DNA from: Salarias fasciatus
Lineage: Eukaryota; Chordata; Actinopteri; Blenniiformes; Blenniidae
Direction: 5' to 3'
NCBI RefSeq assembly: GCF_902148845.1
Contig: NC_043766.1
Location: forward strand, 4,608,283-4,672,282
DNA: 64,000 nucleotides
Position 1 is the stretch's first letter, and the number at the start of each line of letters is the position of its first letter. Shown in pieces: positions 1-11,678 of the stretch. A program made the translations under genes and the position numbers. Under the pieces are notes generated by a model. That model searched no databases, was not told where the DNA came from, and saw only the letters and a list, made by a program, of their open reading frames with translations.

Positions 1-2700
1 GCTCATTTTGTTGTAAATTCTTGTATAAAAAACTCTTCGAATTTAGCTTTCTGTCAAACAATGTGAAATGTTTGATTAGTCATCCATGGCAGAAGAGCGT
101 TTCCAGTTCTGCAACTAATGCATATTCAGCTTTGCTGGTATCTCCTGTGTACCAGAAGCAGCTTGGACTGGTCTCGTTATGCTCTTTTAGCAAGACTACT
201 GAAAATATCAATCAAAACTGAAACCTCTACTCTCAAATGGTGTTTACTGGAAATGCCATGCCACACCGAATACGGTATTCACATCATATATTTTAATGTC
301 TCAGTATTGTTTTTACATTTTTTTACTCCCACCTAGAAGAAACAGGCTCATGCGGCAGTACTGAACTAGTTTGGAATGTAATCAGCAGCTCAATTGCCTC
401 TTTAAAAGCCACATACAGTATGTTCCCTGGGAAGTCCACCACAGTCAATGTTACTGAGCTGAAAGAAACAAAGTGCTGTGTTGATGGATAAAAAGGAGAA
501 TCTTGCAAAAAGAATTCTAACAAAAAGCAACAGTTCCTGAAAATATATTTCTCCTGAAAGCTATTGCACCAGATAATGGGATTTGTCATGGCTGTGACTG
601 TCACACACAGCCGTTGTTCAAGTGAAGGATGTCTGGTAAATATTTTCTAGGACCAGTCATTATCTCTCAAGCAACACATTTGTTTTTACACAGTCAGCAG
701 GCTTTTTGTCCCCAATTAACACAGCATTTTAATGCACTTTTAATAAATCTGTTTTCATATGCTAGTTGTGTTATAAGCAGTTTCTACTTTGACAGCATAA
801 GTATTTTGTATTCTCACAGTGCAACTGAAGGGAGAATGAAAAGAAGAGACATAGAAAGACCAGGCTTTGGAGCATCTTTCAAAGAAGCATGAAGAGGGAT
901 TATCTATTATTAGAATGGTCCAGTAGCTTAAGTTGCTGGCTAATCTGATGTGTGGCAGGATTGTTACATGTTGTTTATAGTTTGTCTGGCACCACTGATT
1001 TGTTTGGGGTCAAAGATCAACATCAACAACTAACATAAACCCAGTGCTAACGCTGTGAAATGGTCACTAAAGTTCTGAAACCACTTGTTTTGCCCTACTC
1101 TTCAGTCATACTATTCGATCCTTTGTTCCTCTATTATGCAAGACACCTTACATGAGCAGGTAAGTTCATAAGCTGATTTTGTGGTCACGAAAACACCTAG
1201 AGTAGTGTGCCAAATGTGTGAATGACATGCATTTACATAAGTATGTTAAACTCATTGCTATCCATTGAAAGTGGCTACTGCTTCACAAACCAATAATTAA
1301 TATGAATTTCAGAAAAAATATGTAGGTAAATTATGCAGTTATCCACCAAACATAGAAGATGCATTTCAAGATTGTGAAAGCTCTTCTCCAAACAGAATCA
1401 CATCAGTACTAGCACACATCTCACCCTGTTGCCTTATTTTTTGATTTACATATTTTCAACCAGCATCACAGTCATCATAAACAATAGATTTAAAAGAAAA
1501 GAAGACGGTCTAATCCAATGACTCCACTGATCTATTTGTGCACAATACCAACAATGCAATTCTATTTTGACATGCAAGATAGTATAGAAAAACACAGTTG
1601 AAAAGCTATATGTAATGTTCAGAGAGATTTGTGCAAATTTGTGAATCTGATTTTCCAAAAATTAATTGTGAAATACAATGTCAACCCTGGGTTTCCTTCT
1701 TATTACATGATTAGGGTCAAACACTGATTGATTAATGTCAGTTGAAGCATCATGTTAAAACTGACAAGCAACAACAAACCACAGGTTGTCCCAACATGTT
1801 TAACACCCAATCAGTCACAGGACTGCAAGATGCTGAAATACACAATCCTGAACAACCTGGTGGTTATTAAAATCAAAAAAGGGGTTTTTCCCCATAAAGT
1901 TCTTACAACAATGAGTTAACAACGCCTAGTTTGTCTGAAGAACTTTCAGATCATTTCTCTGACTTAGGTCTGCACTGAGACTTCACCTCAGTCTGCACGG
2001 AGTTCTACAGAGATCTGAGGGTGTCATTTATTTTGGACAGTTCAATGTTGTATTTTCATACGTGGAAAATTAACAGTAATGTCAAATTTTAGATCTCTGC
2101 TCTTGAACACATATTGAGTAATGTGAAGAGATATTTAAATTGGCATATTTTGATACATTCTCAGCTTATATGTAATTCTCAGTGACAACAGGATGGGAAC
2201 AACACATTCATTAAATCCAGGTGTGCTGGAGCAAGGTAGCATTGAAAAAATGCAGGACTGTAGTCCTCAAGAATCATGAGAGGCTATCCCTGCTTCACGT
2301 GCCATGTTCTGGTCTTGTCTGGGTTGTGAGATGCTCTGGTCTTGGTCATGGATCCTTAAAGAATTGGTCTTGACTAAATTGCAGACATTTGTCAAACACA
2401 TTGACGTAATGAATGGAATAAAAGTCAGACAGCATGCTTTCTCTCAGACACTGGGAGATATGTGAGGACACAAGTGGGTCTTTTCAATTTCTTTTGCTGT
2501 AGATTTGATGTTTATACTATGACTGAAGACCAAAAACACATAGAAACTCTGCCCATCGTGTATACAGTCGATGGTTTCCAAACAGCTCACAAAATATGGA
2601 TTTTGTTTTTATACAAAGTTAAAGAGATAAAATAAAAACATACAATATGACCCATGTATAATCAGTCATACATTATTTTTTAGAGATGGGTGCATTTTAC
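1..2700. other. Intergenic, no gene recognised
   Basis: AT-rich sequence on both strands. The open frames are all under 100 codons, show no family resemblance and lack linked splice sites. It could hold distal regulatory DNA of rp2 or the 3' part of an unseen upstream gene. The only structure I can support is a dispersed-repeat fragment near 2.2 kb, listed separately. Confidence 0.6.
2216..2278 (+). repeat. Fragment of a dispersed repeat (copy 1 of 3)
   Basis: This stretch matches the ends of copies near 10.9-11.1 kb and 31.1-31.3 kb. The shared order is CAGGTGTG, then GGAGCA or CAGGGA, then a run of A, then TGCAGGAC and a CCTCAAG-like end. Only one half of the element is left, and it has diverged. 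Confidence 0.5.
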
Positions 2701-2739
2701 AGGGAAAAAAAAAAACTTGATGAATTTCTCTTTACTGTT

Positions 2740-2983
2740 TGTCCGCAAACGCCTCAGAGACGCACGCGTCAGCTGCGTGATGACATCATGGAGTTCTGGA
2801 CGGTGATTGGCTGTCCGCTGGGACCTCTCGGGTTTTGATTGGACTGATTGCGAAACGAAGCTGTGAAAACGGGAAGCTAAAAAAAAAAATCCTGTCACCT
2901 GAAGTGCTGCTCATAACTCAGCTTCTGCTTCACGTCTGTGACGGGAACTGCTCCTATCTGGTCGCTTAACTGGAAAAATCAAG
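2740..2983 (+). promoter_or_regulatory. Probable rp2 promoter and 5' UTR
   Basis: A CpG-richer block lies directly before the rp2 start codon in otherwise AT-rich DNA. It holds a CRE/ATF-like site TGATGACATCA at 2778-2788. Two inverted CCAAT boxes (ATTGG) lie at 2806-2810 and 2838-2842, about 30 bp apart. No TATA box is seen. This layout is usual for a broadly expressed TATA-less gene. The transcription start cannot be placed from sequence alone. Confidence 0.5.
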
Positions 2984-5900
2984 ATGGGGTGCTTCTTTTC
3001 AAAGAAATCCAAAAGGAAGTCGACGGAAAAAGAGGAGCGTACACCGACAACGACGACTGTAGAAACTACGACGACAAGTAACGCGGTTCCCCTTGGCAAC
3101 AACACCGAGGAGGCTCCGAAGCAATACAGCTGGGACAAGAGAGAAAAGGTACTCCGCTACACTGACATGAAATGAGCCACTGTGGAAAATTCACCTTGTC
3201 ACAATATAACCTTGGCTCACACCACGGAATCGCTTTCTAGTGCTCCTGTACGGTTTATTTTGAGTGTAAAGGCTTGTAAAGTAAACCTCTGGGGTTTATT
3301 CCCCATGTTGACGCTTAGCTGAGAAAAGACATCCTCCCTGTTTCAAGAACCAGCAACGCTGCCCGGCGTCGTTACGTGTTTTCTAATCTGATTTCCTGAA
3401 CTGACACTATTTGCATGCTGGGATTCACAGCAGCACGAGCGAAGTATCTGCTTCTATATTGAGATTAAGTCAGTGTTAACTGTGGCCGGAGGAGCTGCGG
3501 GACTCACGCCAAGCTCATTATAAGTTGACAACACTCTTTCAGAGGTTTTCAGGTTGAGAGCCTCGCCCCCTCTCCCTCTTCCTGTATATCTGCCACAGCC
3601 TTATCTCTTTATCGGATTACAACATTGTGCAGTTCACTTGTGCACCACAGCTGACCATACAGCACAACAAGGTGCTGGTTTATATCCCCAAAATAGGGCC
3701 GTGTACAGAGATTATAAGAGACAGGTGCTAAACAGAGACCCACACAGGTCTAACATATCTGTTTTGATGTTTTCATTTCATCTAATATAGTGTTTCTGTA
3801 CGTTTACACAGCAGCTGCTGTCATGTGTTATGCTTGCTTTTGAAACACAAAATATCTTTGTTTAACAGATTAATTGTTTGAGATGATAGAAGCAACTAAA
3901 TCTAAAAACTGGTTATGGTCATTTCAGCATTCTCTAAACAAAAACTTAAAGACTTTATAACTGGTTACACTTATTTATCATATCACACAAACAGTATGGG
4001 TGCACTTCATTCTTAATAGAATAATCAAGTGAAATGATCACAAACCAAAAGAAAGTGGGCTATTTATAGATATCAAAACACCTTTTGATGTTTTAGCTGT
4101 TGGAATGTCTCTTATGCCATCTTTGGTCAGGATAAGTGTAATAAATTTGTGTTATTGCAATACTGCATGTTTGGCCATTGTTTTTTTGTGTCCCGCCTGG
4201 TTCTGTGTTGGGCCAAAGCCCTTTGCTTCAAATGTAAGTGACACCTGCATGGTAAAGAGTTAAAATAACTTATTAAATGGCATTGTGGGCTTCTTTCCAA
4301 TTACAAAAACTATACTCAAACATCATAAATCAGCATGTGGGGTTTTGAAAAATAAAAATTTGCTTAGCGATGAAATATTATTGGTGATGAAATGAAAGTC
4401 CTAAAATGTCTTGAAATAGTCAGTGAACAATTAAAAGGTTTAGTTGAAAAATGTGTGTAATTTGTGGGTTGTAACCTTTGAATATCACATTCCTACTACA
4501 CATTTCCACCTCAAATGTTTGATGAGCTTGTCCTTCTTGTCAAGATACTGAGATGACACTGAACTTATCCACACTCTTTCCACAACTGGAAAACTTAACA
4601 AAACAAAACAGAAACAAACAAAAAAAAAAATATTTGTAAATGATTTGAGAGAAGCACCTTCAATCAACTTTGAGTGCCTGAGTGAATCTATTTCCCTTAT
4701 AGCTCCCTTTTATGTCAGCATGCAGCATCTGTGAAATTGGGAAATTTCATCTAAATAATCCACCTAATATTCAAAATGAGTATTGTATTACTACAAATAC
4801 CGACTATTAGTCCGACTATAGTTTGACTAATTGTCTGCTTTTGCACAGGTCGACCCTAAGGACTACATGCTGACAGGCCTCAAAGATGTCACCGTGGGCC
4901 GTCTACCTGGCAAACTGAACGGGCAACAGTTTGTCATCCAGGAGTGCGAGAACTGCAACATCTATGTGTTTGACCACTCGGCCACCATCACCATCGATGA
5001 CTGCATCAACTGCCGCATTGTTCTGGGCCCCGTCAAGGGCAGCGTGTTTTTCAGAGACTGCAAAGACATCAAGTGTGTGGTGGCCTGCCAGCAGTTTCGC
5101 ACGCGGGACTGTAAAAAGTTGGAGGTGTTCTTGTGCTGCGCCACTCAGCCCATCATCGAGTCGTCTACAGGCATGAAGTTCGGCTGCTTCCAGTACTACT
5201 ACCCAGAGCTGGCCTTCCACTTCAAAGACGCCGGCCTCAGCATATTCAACAACAACTGGAGCAACATCCACGACTTCACGCCAGTGTCTGGAGAGAACAA
5301 CTGGAGCCTGTTGCCCGAGGCTTCGGCAGTTCTGGATTTTGTGCCGGTTCCGGACCCTGAGTCTGAGTTCAAGTCGGTTCGAGTGTCGGCAGACCATGAT
5401 CGGAGTATCGTGCCTTTGACAAAGGGAGGAAGGCGTAAGGACAGTGACGAGTCCTGCCTGTTTGTGTTCTTTGCAGGAGAGTACACAACTGCAAACGCCC
5501 GCAAGCTGATCGACGAGGTGAGAATCAAAACACAGGGTTTGATCAAATTTGTCTTGAAGGCGTCCTAAAAACAGGGAAGTCTGTTACTGCCGGTTGTGAC
5601 AAAATGAATCTTAACCACTCTTTAAAAAGTGCCAGTGCAGTCATACATCCTTAATGTTGTTCATAGTGTGCTGCCTGTGAATTATCACAGCTGGCACAGC
5701 TGTTGATGAAATCTGTTCACGCTGTAGCTGAAGTCTTTGAAAATAGTTTATTTCAGCCAAACACAAACTGTGGTAACAGACTTAAAAATGTAAAATTACA
5801 CCATAGTTACTTCCTTCTTCTTCATGTTAATGATGTGGGTGTAGAGGGGCCGAAGGGGATTTTCCTTCAGTTCTTCTCATGTGGGATTCCACCTGATATT

Positions 5901-7564
5901 GTTAATAAGTGACTGTTATTCATTTATCAGTGCTTTTTAAAATTCAACTATACTGGACTTGGAAGAATGATTAACTTTTGATAGTGTGGAAGGCTGAGTT
6001 GCTCCAGAAATATTCTAGTCACGCTGTCACCAAAAATGCATTACCCTACCACACAAGCATGAAACCGGCTTCCCGTGTATGTCAGTGAAGCTGTCTTTAC
6101 CCGAGAAACATGCCTCGTCTCTTTTGTGTGTTCAGCTGAATTTCTTAAATGTGTCATGACTTTCTAATGGCAACGAGGGTTATTAAATATTTGCTTCCTT
6201 TCTCACAGTTGACTGCTAAAGGTTTTGTGCTGGTCCAGACGAAAGAGGTTTCAATGCGGCCTGAAGACGTGAAGAGAGTGTTTCAGAATAATGCTGATGA
6301 TCTTGTGGAGTGGATTACCAAAGGTAAATTGAGATAAACTTTGTATCCATTTCAGGTTAGTTATTGTGGCTCGTTGAATTTTACCTAACTGCGCTGTGTA
6401 ACATTTCTCATGTGCCAGTGATACAAAAAATCAATCAAATAGCAGCTTTTAGGGCTCTTTGGTCTACTTGTGAACAAATTACTGCAGTTTTAAGTATAAA
6501 TGACTCTGAACAGGCATTTGAATTTCTCATCGTTGGTTAAACCACATGCTTCTGTTTCTGCTTGTACACATTTCCTTCAGGCGATTGTGAAATGATACAA
6601 ATACTACCATAAGAATGCCTGAACCTCTTTTTGCCATATTTACATATTTAAATGACTTAAAGTGGTAGTTGATGCTGATTTCCCGTCATACAGTAAAACA
6701 GTACTTGAGTCACTCTATTAGAAACCCTCGCTGTTGTTTCAGTTGGATTTGTTTTTCTCAAATGTCTCAATGAAAGTAATTTACACATATTGATTCTGCG
6801 GTGTACACTACTTTGAGGGAATTCCTAAAAGAAACTCATGAGGCTGGATATATTTTACAATAGTGGGAATTGAACTTGATAGACATACCAAGCGTTTATC
6901 TCGGATGCCCTAAACAGGCATGAGTGACTGAGATCTGAGATCTTCAGACATCTGACACCATTTTAAAGGGGAAAGAGGATTTGCTGTGAAAATAGACAAG
7001 TGGAAATTTTTTGACAGTTATTTATGTATTCAACTGGTCATTGTTGGAGATAAATGAAATGAATGAGTAGCCCATAAATGCATGATTAAAAAGGGGAGAT
7101 GTATTCCCTGTTTTCAGAGGGCCTTTAACCACATTGATGTCAACACAAGTGTTTACCTGCCGGTTTATCAGTGCTGGGTTGGTAAAGCTCTGCAGACTAC
7201 CGACAGAATCTCGCCCCTAAAACTGATGAAGAATCTAAATTTAGCGAGCTGCAGGCTCTTGAAGTTCTTATCTCATTTTCTCAGGTCCTGTCATTGCCCT
7301 CGAGCTGAATGGAGACGGCGTTGTGGAAGCCTGCAAGAACATTGCCAGTGAAGTCTTCACTGGGACAAAGGTGCTCATTTTCTCAAGAAAAGCAAAAAAT
7401 TACCAGTAGTCATAAATTAAATGAATTATAAATGTTGTAATATTACAGTTACTATTACTCTTTTCTTTCTCTCTTTACAGGTGTTTGTCTCCGATAACAA
7501 AAACACATCCTCCCGCGATGTCGACAACTTCTTCAACTTTGCTGACATGCAAATGGGCTTGTAA
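2984..7564 (+). CDS. rp2: RP2 (XRP2), ARL3 GTPase-activating protein
   Basis: Five coding exons, 2984-3148, 4849-5517, 6209-6323, 7285-7370 and 7481-7564, join to a 372-residue protein (human about 350). The start is fixed by MGCFFSK, the conserved myristoylation (Gly2) and palmitoylation (Cys3) end that places RP2 on ciliary and plasma membranes. The TBCC beta-helix domain spans roughly residues 55-230. It keeps the CQQFRTRDC segment that carries the GAP arginine finger (Arg118 in human). The NDPK-like C-terminal domain ends in NFADMQMGL. In the known family, RP2 stimulates GTP hydrolysis by ARL3 and so releases lipidated cargo in cilia; human loss causes X-linked retinitis pigmentosa. The membrane anchor is followed by a longer, threonine-rich linker than in mammals. 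jade3 follows on the same strand, as in human. Confidence 0.96.
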
Positions 7565-10500
7565 ATGCTTCTTGGTAAAGGACGAACTGCGATTTTGGAT
7601 TGAAGTTTTCCGCCCTACTTCATCTTCTGTCCTGTTGGATATCAACGGGATTTATAGTTAGTTTCAGTATGTAACTCACATTTTGTTCCTGGGTAGAAAG
7701 CACATTTTCCTCACTTCTAGACATGGATAGATCAGAGATAAGCTCTTAATAATGTTCACACTTTGTTTTTGTATGTTTGCGGGTGAAAAAAATCTATTTT
7801 TGCAGTTTTCAGTGCACTGATCAGGTGGTTAAAGCAAACAAATGACCAAATTAGCTTTTGTTACTAAAGGTATCATTCACAAAAATTGATGCATTCCTGT
7901 AAATGTATATGTAGGGTTGCAGTTATCCCTGACCCGAACCAATCGGCCCAATCCTGAAGCACTGAACTGACTCATTACAAGGCATTATTATAATTATCGA
8001 GACGTCAGAATTTTGGCTTGGACCAGAGCACAGCAGGCAGACGAGGCCTGCATTTTTTATTCCACATGAAATACTGCAGAAAATGGGAAAATCGTGTTTT
8101 CCTGTTACTTTTAGCACAACCAACCAGGAAAAAAACACTTTCAACCCAGGAACAGAGAAAAGTGTAAATTTTGTTACGTAGCGTTTTTAAAAATATTGAA
8201 AACCATTTATGTTTGATGAGGAATACTTTTTCAATAATCCTTCAGAACAAATGAAATTCAGCATCCATGCCATTTCTAATGAGCCGTCCTGGTGCAAATT
8301 ATAGTGAAAAGTCAGAATACCAGGGCTCTTCAAGTTTGTTACAGCTAAAAATGCATCAACTTGCTCTATTTTATTCGGGGCTTAAAATTACATTATCTGT
8401 CTTTAACTTTTACATTCTGCCAGGTCACCGTGTGTCGGCCTGGTTTTGGCCCACAGGCTGCACGTTTGACAACCTGCTCTCCTCACTCAGACTTTTACTG
8501 TCATTCTTTAGTTAAAGATTGCTGTGAATAGTTTATGAATGTATTCAGTAATTTGGTTGCTTTTAATCATTGTGAATGTAGCTCTTTGCTGTAAATGTTT
8601 TTTTTTATTATTATTATTATTTAATATGTTGCTTTTCTTTACTGTATAAAATCAATTTTGCAATGGGGAAAACAAAACAAGCACAAGAATGCCTGGGGGA
8701 AAGTCTTTTATATGTCAAAGTGCTGTTTCTATTCCTAAGAAGGACATGTTTGTGTATTTGGTTTAGCTGCTGGACTCCTGTCCAGTTGAAGTGTGTATAT
8801 GTGAAATGCTCTGTGTAGGCGAGGACTGTGTCTTTACTGATGTGTTGTTAGGCCAAAGCTGATTCGTGAATTTTATGTGTAAGACGGCTGGGTTATTATT
8901 CATGTTAGGCACTTCCTGTGATCTTTTTTTTTTTTTTTTTTAATGAATTTTGTAACGTTTGTTTTATATTCTCAACTCGATGTTTTTGTATAGGAAGAAA
9001 ATTATGTAATTGCTATTTGTAGTAACGTTTTCATGATGTGTAACTTCATTTTATACAGCCGAAGAACAAGATGACTGAAAGAAACTGTGAATCATTGATA
9101 CGTTGCTTTCAGGTGAGCATTTACTAAACATTGAGAACATATCACTAGAGAAGGATTGCAGTCACCTGAATCTTTTTTAATAGCAGGAAATCTTCCTATT
9201 AACTCATCTATTCATTAGAATCGTCAAAACAACTGTTTGCTGGAACACACTGTTTAAATGATATCGTACGGTAGATATTTTTTCAATCAATCAATTTGAT
9301 TCCAGTGAATCGTGTTGAGTTTGTCGTAAATGTGAATCTCATTTTGCAGCTTTGATTTCTGGAATTTAATTTCCATCGTTCCATTATGTGATTGAATGTT
9401 GCTGTCAGTGGTTAACAGTTAAGCTGCGCTCAATCTGGCCTGACTTATCAGCGGTAAAGGGAACTAAATCAAATTTCTTGTATCACACAGTTTTATACAG
9501 TTGCCTTTCATAAAATAAAATAAAAAAACATAGGGATTTGATGTGATGTAATTTGTAAAAACTTTGCACTTAGAACATAGGTTTTGTAGACTTCTCTGTA
9601 ATTTGTGATTCTCACATTTTATGTAATCTTTATTTGATGTCACCTGTGCACTATAGGGCGGAGGTCACTGCAGCATTGAGTCCGCCTTCAGTCTGACAAT
9701 CAGCTTTTGCAGATTGTAGGTTTTAGTTCCTTCAAGATCAGTGTATTTTTATTTTTTGTCATTTCTGTTAGATGTATATTTTATGGCCGCTGTGAAAAAT
9801 GTCAATGTCAGTAAAAATTTATAAAATTGCAGGAATTGGTTAAAATCGGATGTGAAACAGAAACTATTTGTGAATTTCAGCCTGTGCTCAGTCGTTGTAT
9901 TGTATCGAGCAGAAGGAACATTACTCCTACTGTTACGTTGACAGATGAGAGCAAATCTGCACACTGTGAGTGATCCATGGGGTGTGGAAATGTTTGAATT
10001 AGGTGTATTTGTTTGCGATGGTAAGATGGATGGTTACTAGTGTTTGAAAACTTGAACAGTCCTCATATATATATATATTATTCTTACCAGAAACATTGAG
10101 CCTTCTGTCTGCTATCGGACTGAGGCCAGAGCTTCAAACAATATGGCACAACATGGCGTTACGACACTGAAAATGCAAGCACTGCTGTTAGCTTGCAGAA
10201 ATCTTTTTTAGATTTAAAAGGGTCTTTGAAGGTCTAGCATGACACCTGTTTCATCAAACTGTTTCTTTGTACAGAAAGGAATAGGACCACCCACAAAATA
10301 ATAGTAACTCTGAGGCCAGTGTCAGAAATTAATCTGTAGTGGTGCAGATTAAGAGAATAATAATCTTTCACTGGCTTATACAAGCATCAAATGTTGGACT
10401 AATAATGTTCAGGATGTACCTTTCAGGAAAAGTACATTATCCAGCTGGATATCTGACACGGCCGCCCGATTTAAATATGGCTGTCACGTTAAATGCAAAA

Positions 10501-11330
10501 AAATTGACTTTCTAAGTAGAAGTCAAATGAACAGAAATGTATTAATGATCCAAGCGTCATGCGTCAGCATGCGACTGCCAGAATGAATGCCAAGGAGGAT
10601 GCAAATGCTATGGCTTCAACTCCATTGAACCCTATGGTATCATCAAAATATTCAATAATTTTGATTTTCTAAAGGCAGAATTGGATTTCTCACTTTTAAA
10701 AACATTTTGATGCATAGAAAATCAAAATAAGATTATTCAAAGAAAGTATAGTTCAAACAAATCTTGAAATATGGCACCATTTATTTATTTCCTTTTAATT
10801 TTCAAGTGGCTGATGTACTTTTCCCAGAGAGCATGTTCTGAAGCGCTTTTGTGCCAAATATGGTGCTTGTATCAGTGAGAGATTGTTTCAGCAACCTGCT
10901 GCACTACTGACAGTCCAATCTCAGTCCAGGAGGGGCAAATTACTGCAGTGAGGGGCTCCTGATTTGGTTCCAGCCTGATGATAACAGCCATCACATAAAG
11001 ACACTGTGAGGTTCAGGTGTGTGTTCAGGGAGACATCTGAAACCTGCAGTGGGCTTCCCTGCAGGACCAGGACTGGACACTAATCTCACTTACTGGATTT
11101 TTTTTTTTTTTATCAGACATAAATTAGACCAAAGTCAAATCTTGGAATAAATAAATTGAAGACATCATATTTTTCTAGGGCCTCATCCTCTCCCATAGTT
11201 TTATAAATGTCAAATCATTTATGTGGTGTTTTTAAGCAGCACCCTGTTTTTGTTTTGTTTTTGTTTTTTTTTTTTATCTAATAATGACAGAGTTACATTA
11301 AAAGGAGCAGACTACCCCGTTTCTATTTAC
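7565..11330 (+). other. rp2 3' UTR, then intergenic DNA
   Basis: No coding frame is recognised. The first AATAAA considered a candidate poly(A) signal is at 9514-9519, which would give a long 3' UTR of about 1.95 kb; a shorter form using a variant hexamer is possible. The rest is AT-rich and unremarkable apart from one repeat fragment near 10.9-11.1 kb. Confidence 0.4.
10925..11092 (+). repeat. Fragment of a dispersed repeat (copy 2 of 3)
   Basis: Resembles the copies at 2.2 kb and 31.1 kb. It shares the CAGGTGTGTGTTCAGGGAG segment and an end reading GCAGGACCAGGACTGGACA. The copy is diverged and its outer edges are uncertain. Confidence 0.5.
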
Positions 11331-11339
11331 AATATTTCA

Positions 11340-11678
11340 CTGTTGACGTGGTTGCTGTGGCTGGAGCAGCAGCGGCGAGCGCCTGCGCGTAAATCGAGCG
11401 CACCCTGTCGCGGGTCGGCGGGGTTTAGGACCCGGCGGGACGCGCGGTACTATAAAGCTGTTGTACCGTGTTGGTGGACAGATTGCTGCCCAAGAGATTC
11501 CCGCTGAGTGCAGGGATCCCTCAAAAAAGCAAAAATAATAATAAAAAAAAATAATTAAATTCTTAATTTAACCTAAAACTACGAGTTTAACTAGGTCTTT
11601 CCTCCAGCCAGACGCCTGCGAGAGCCGTGTGGAGCTTCCCGAGGGCGGAGCGGAGCGGATAGCGGCGGAGGAGTGGAG
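11340..11678 (+). promoter_or_regulatory. jade3 CpG-rich promoter and non-coding exon 1 (putative)
   Basis: A sharp rise in G+C and CpG starts near 11.34 kb and continues to about 12.3 kb. A TATAAA lies near 11451. A purine-rich GC segment ends in GAGTGGAG followed by GTAGGA, a good splice donor at 11679. The coding exon begins after an acceptor at 15231-15232 with 11 bases of 5' UTR, so an upstream non-coding exon is required and this is the best candidate. Confidence 0.5.

Noticed and set aside
4903-5397. 164-codon open frame on the minus strand
   Set aside because: It is the antisense shadow of the large rp2 exon 2, whose plus frame is a clear TBCC domain.
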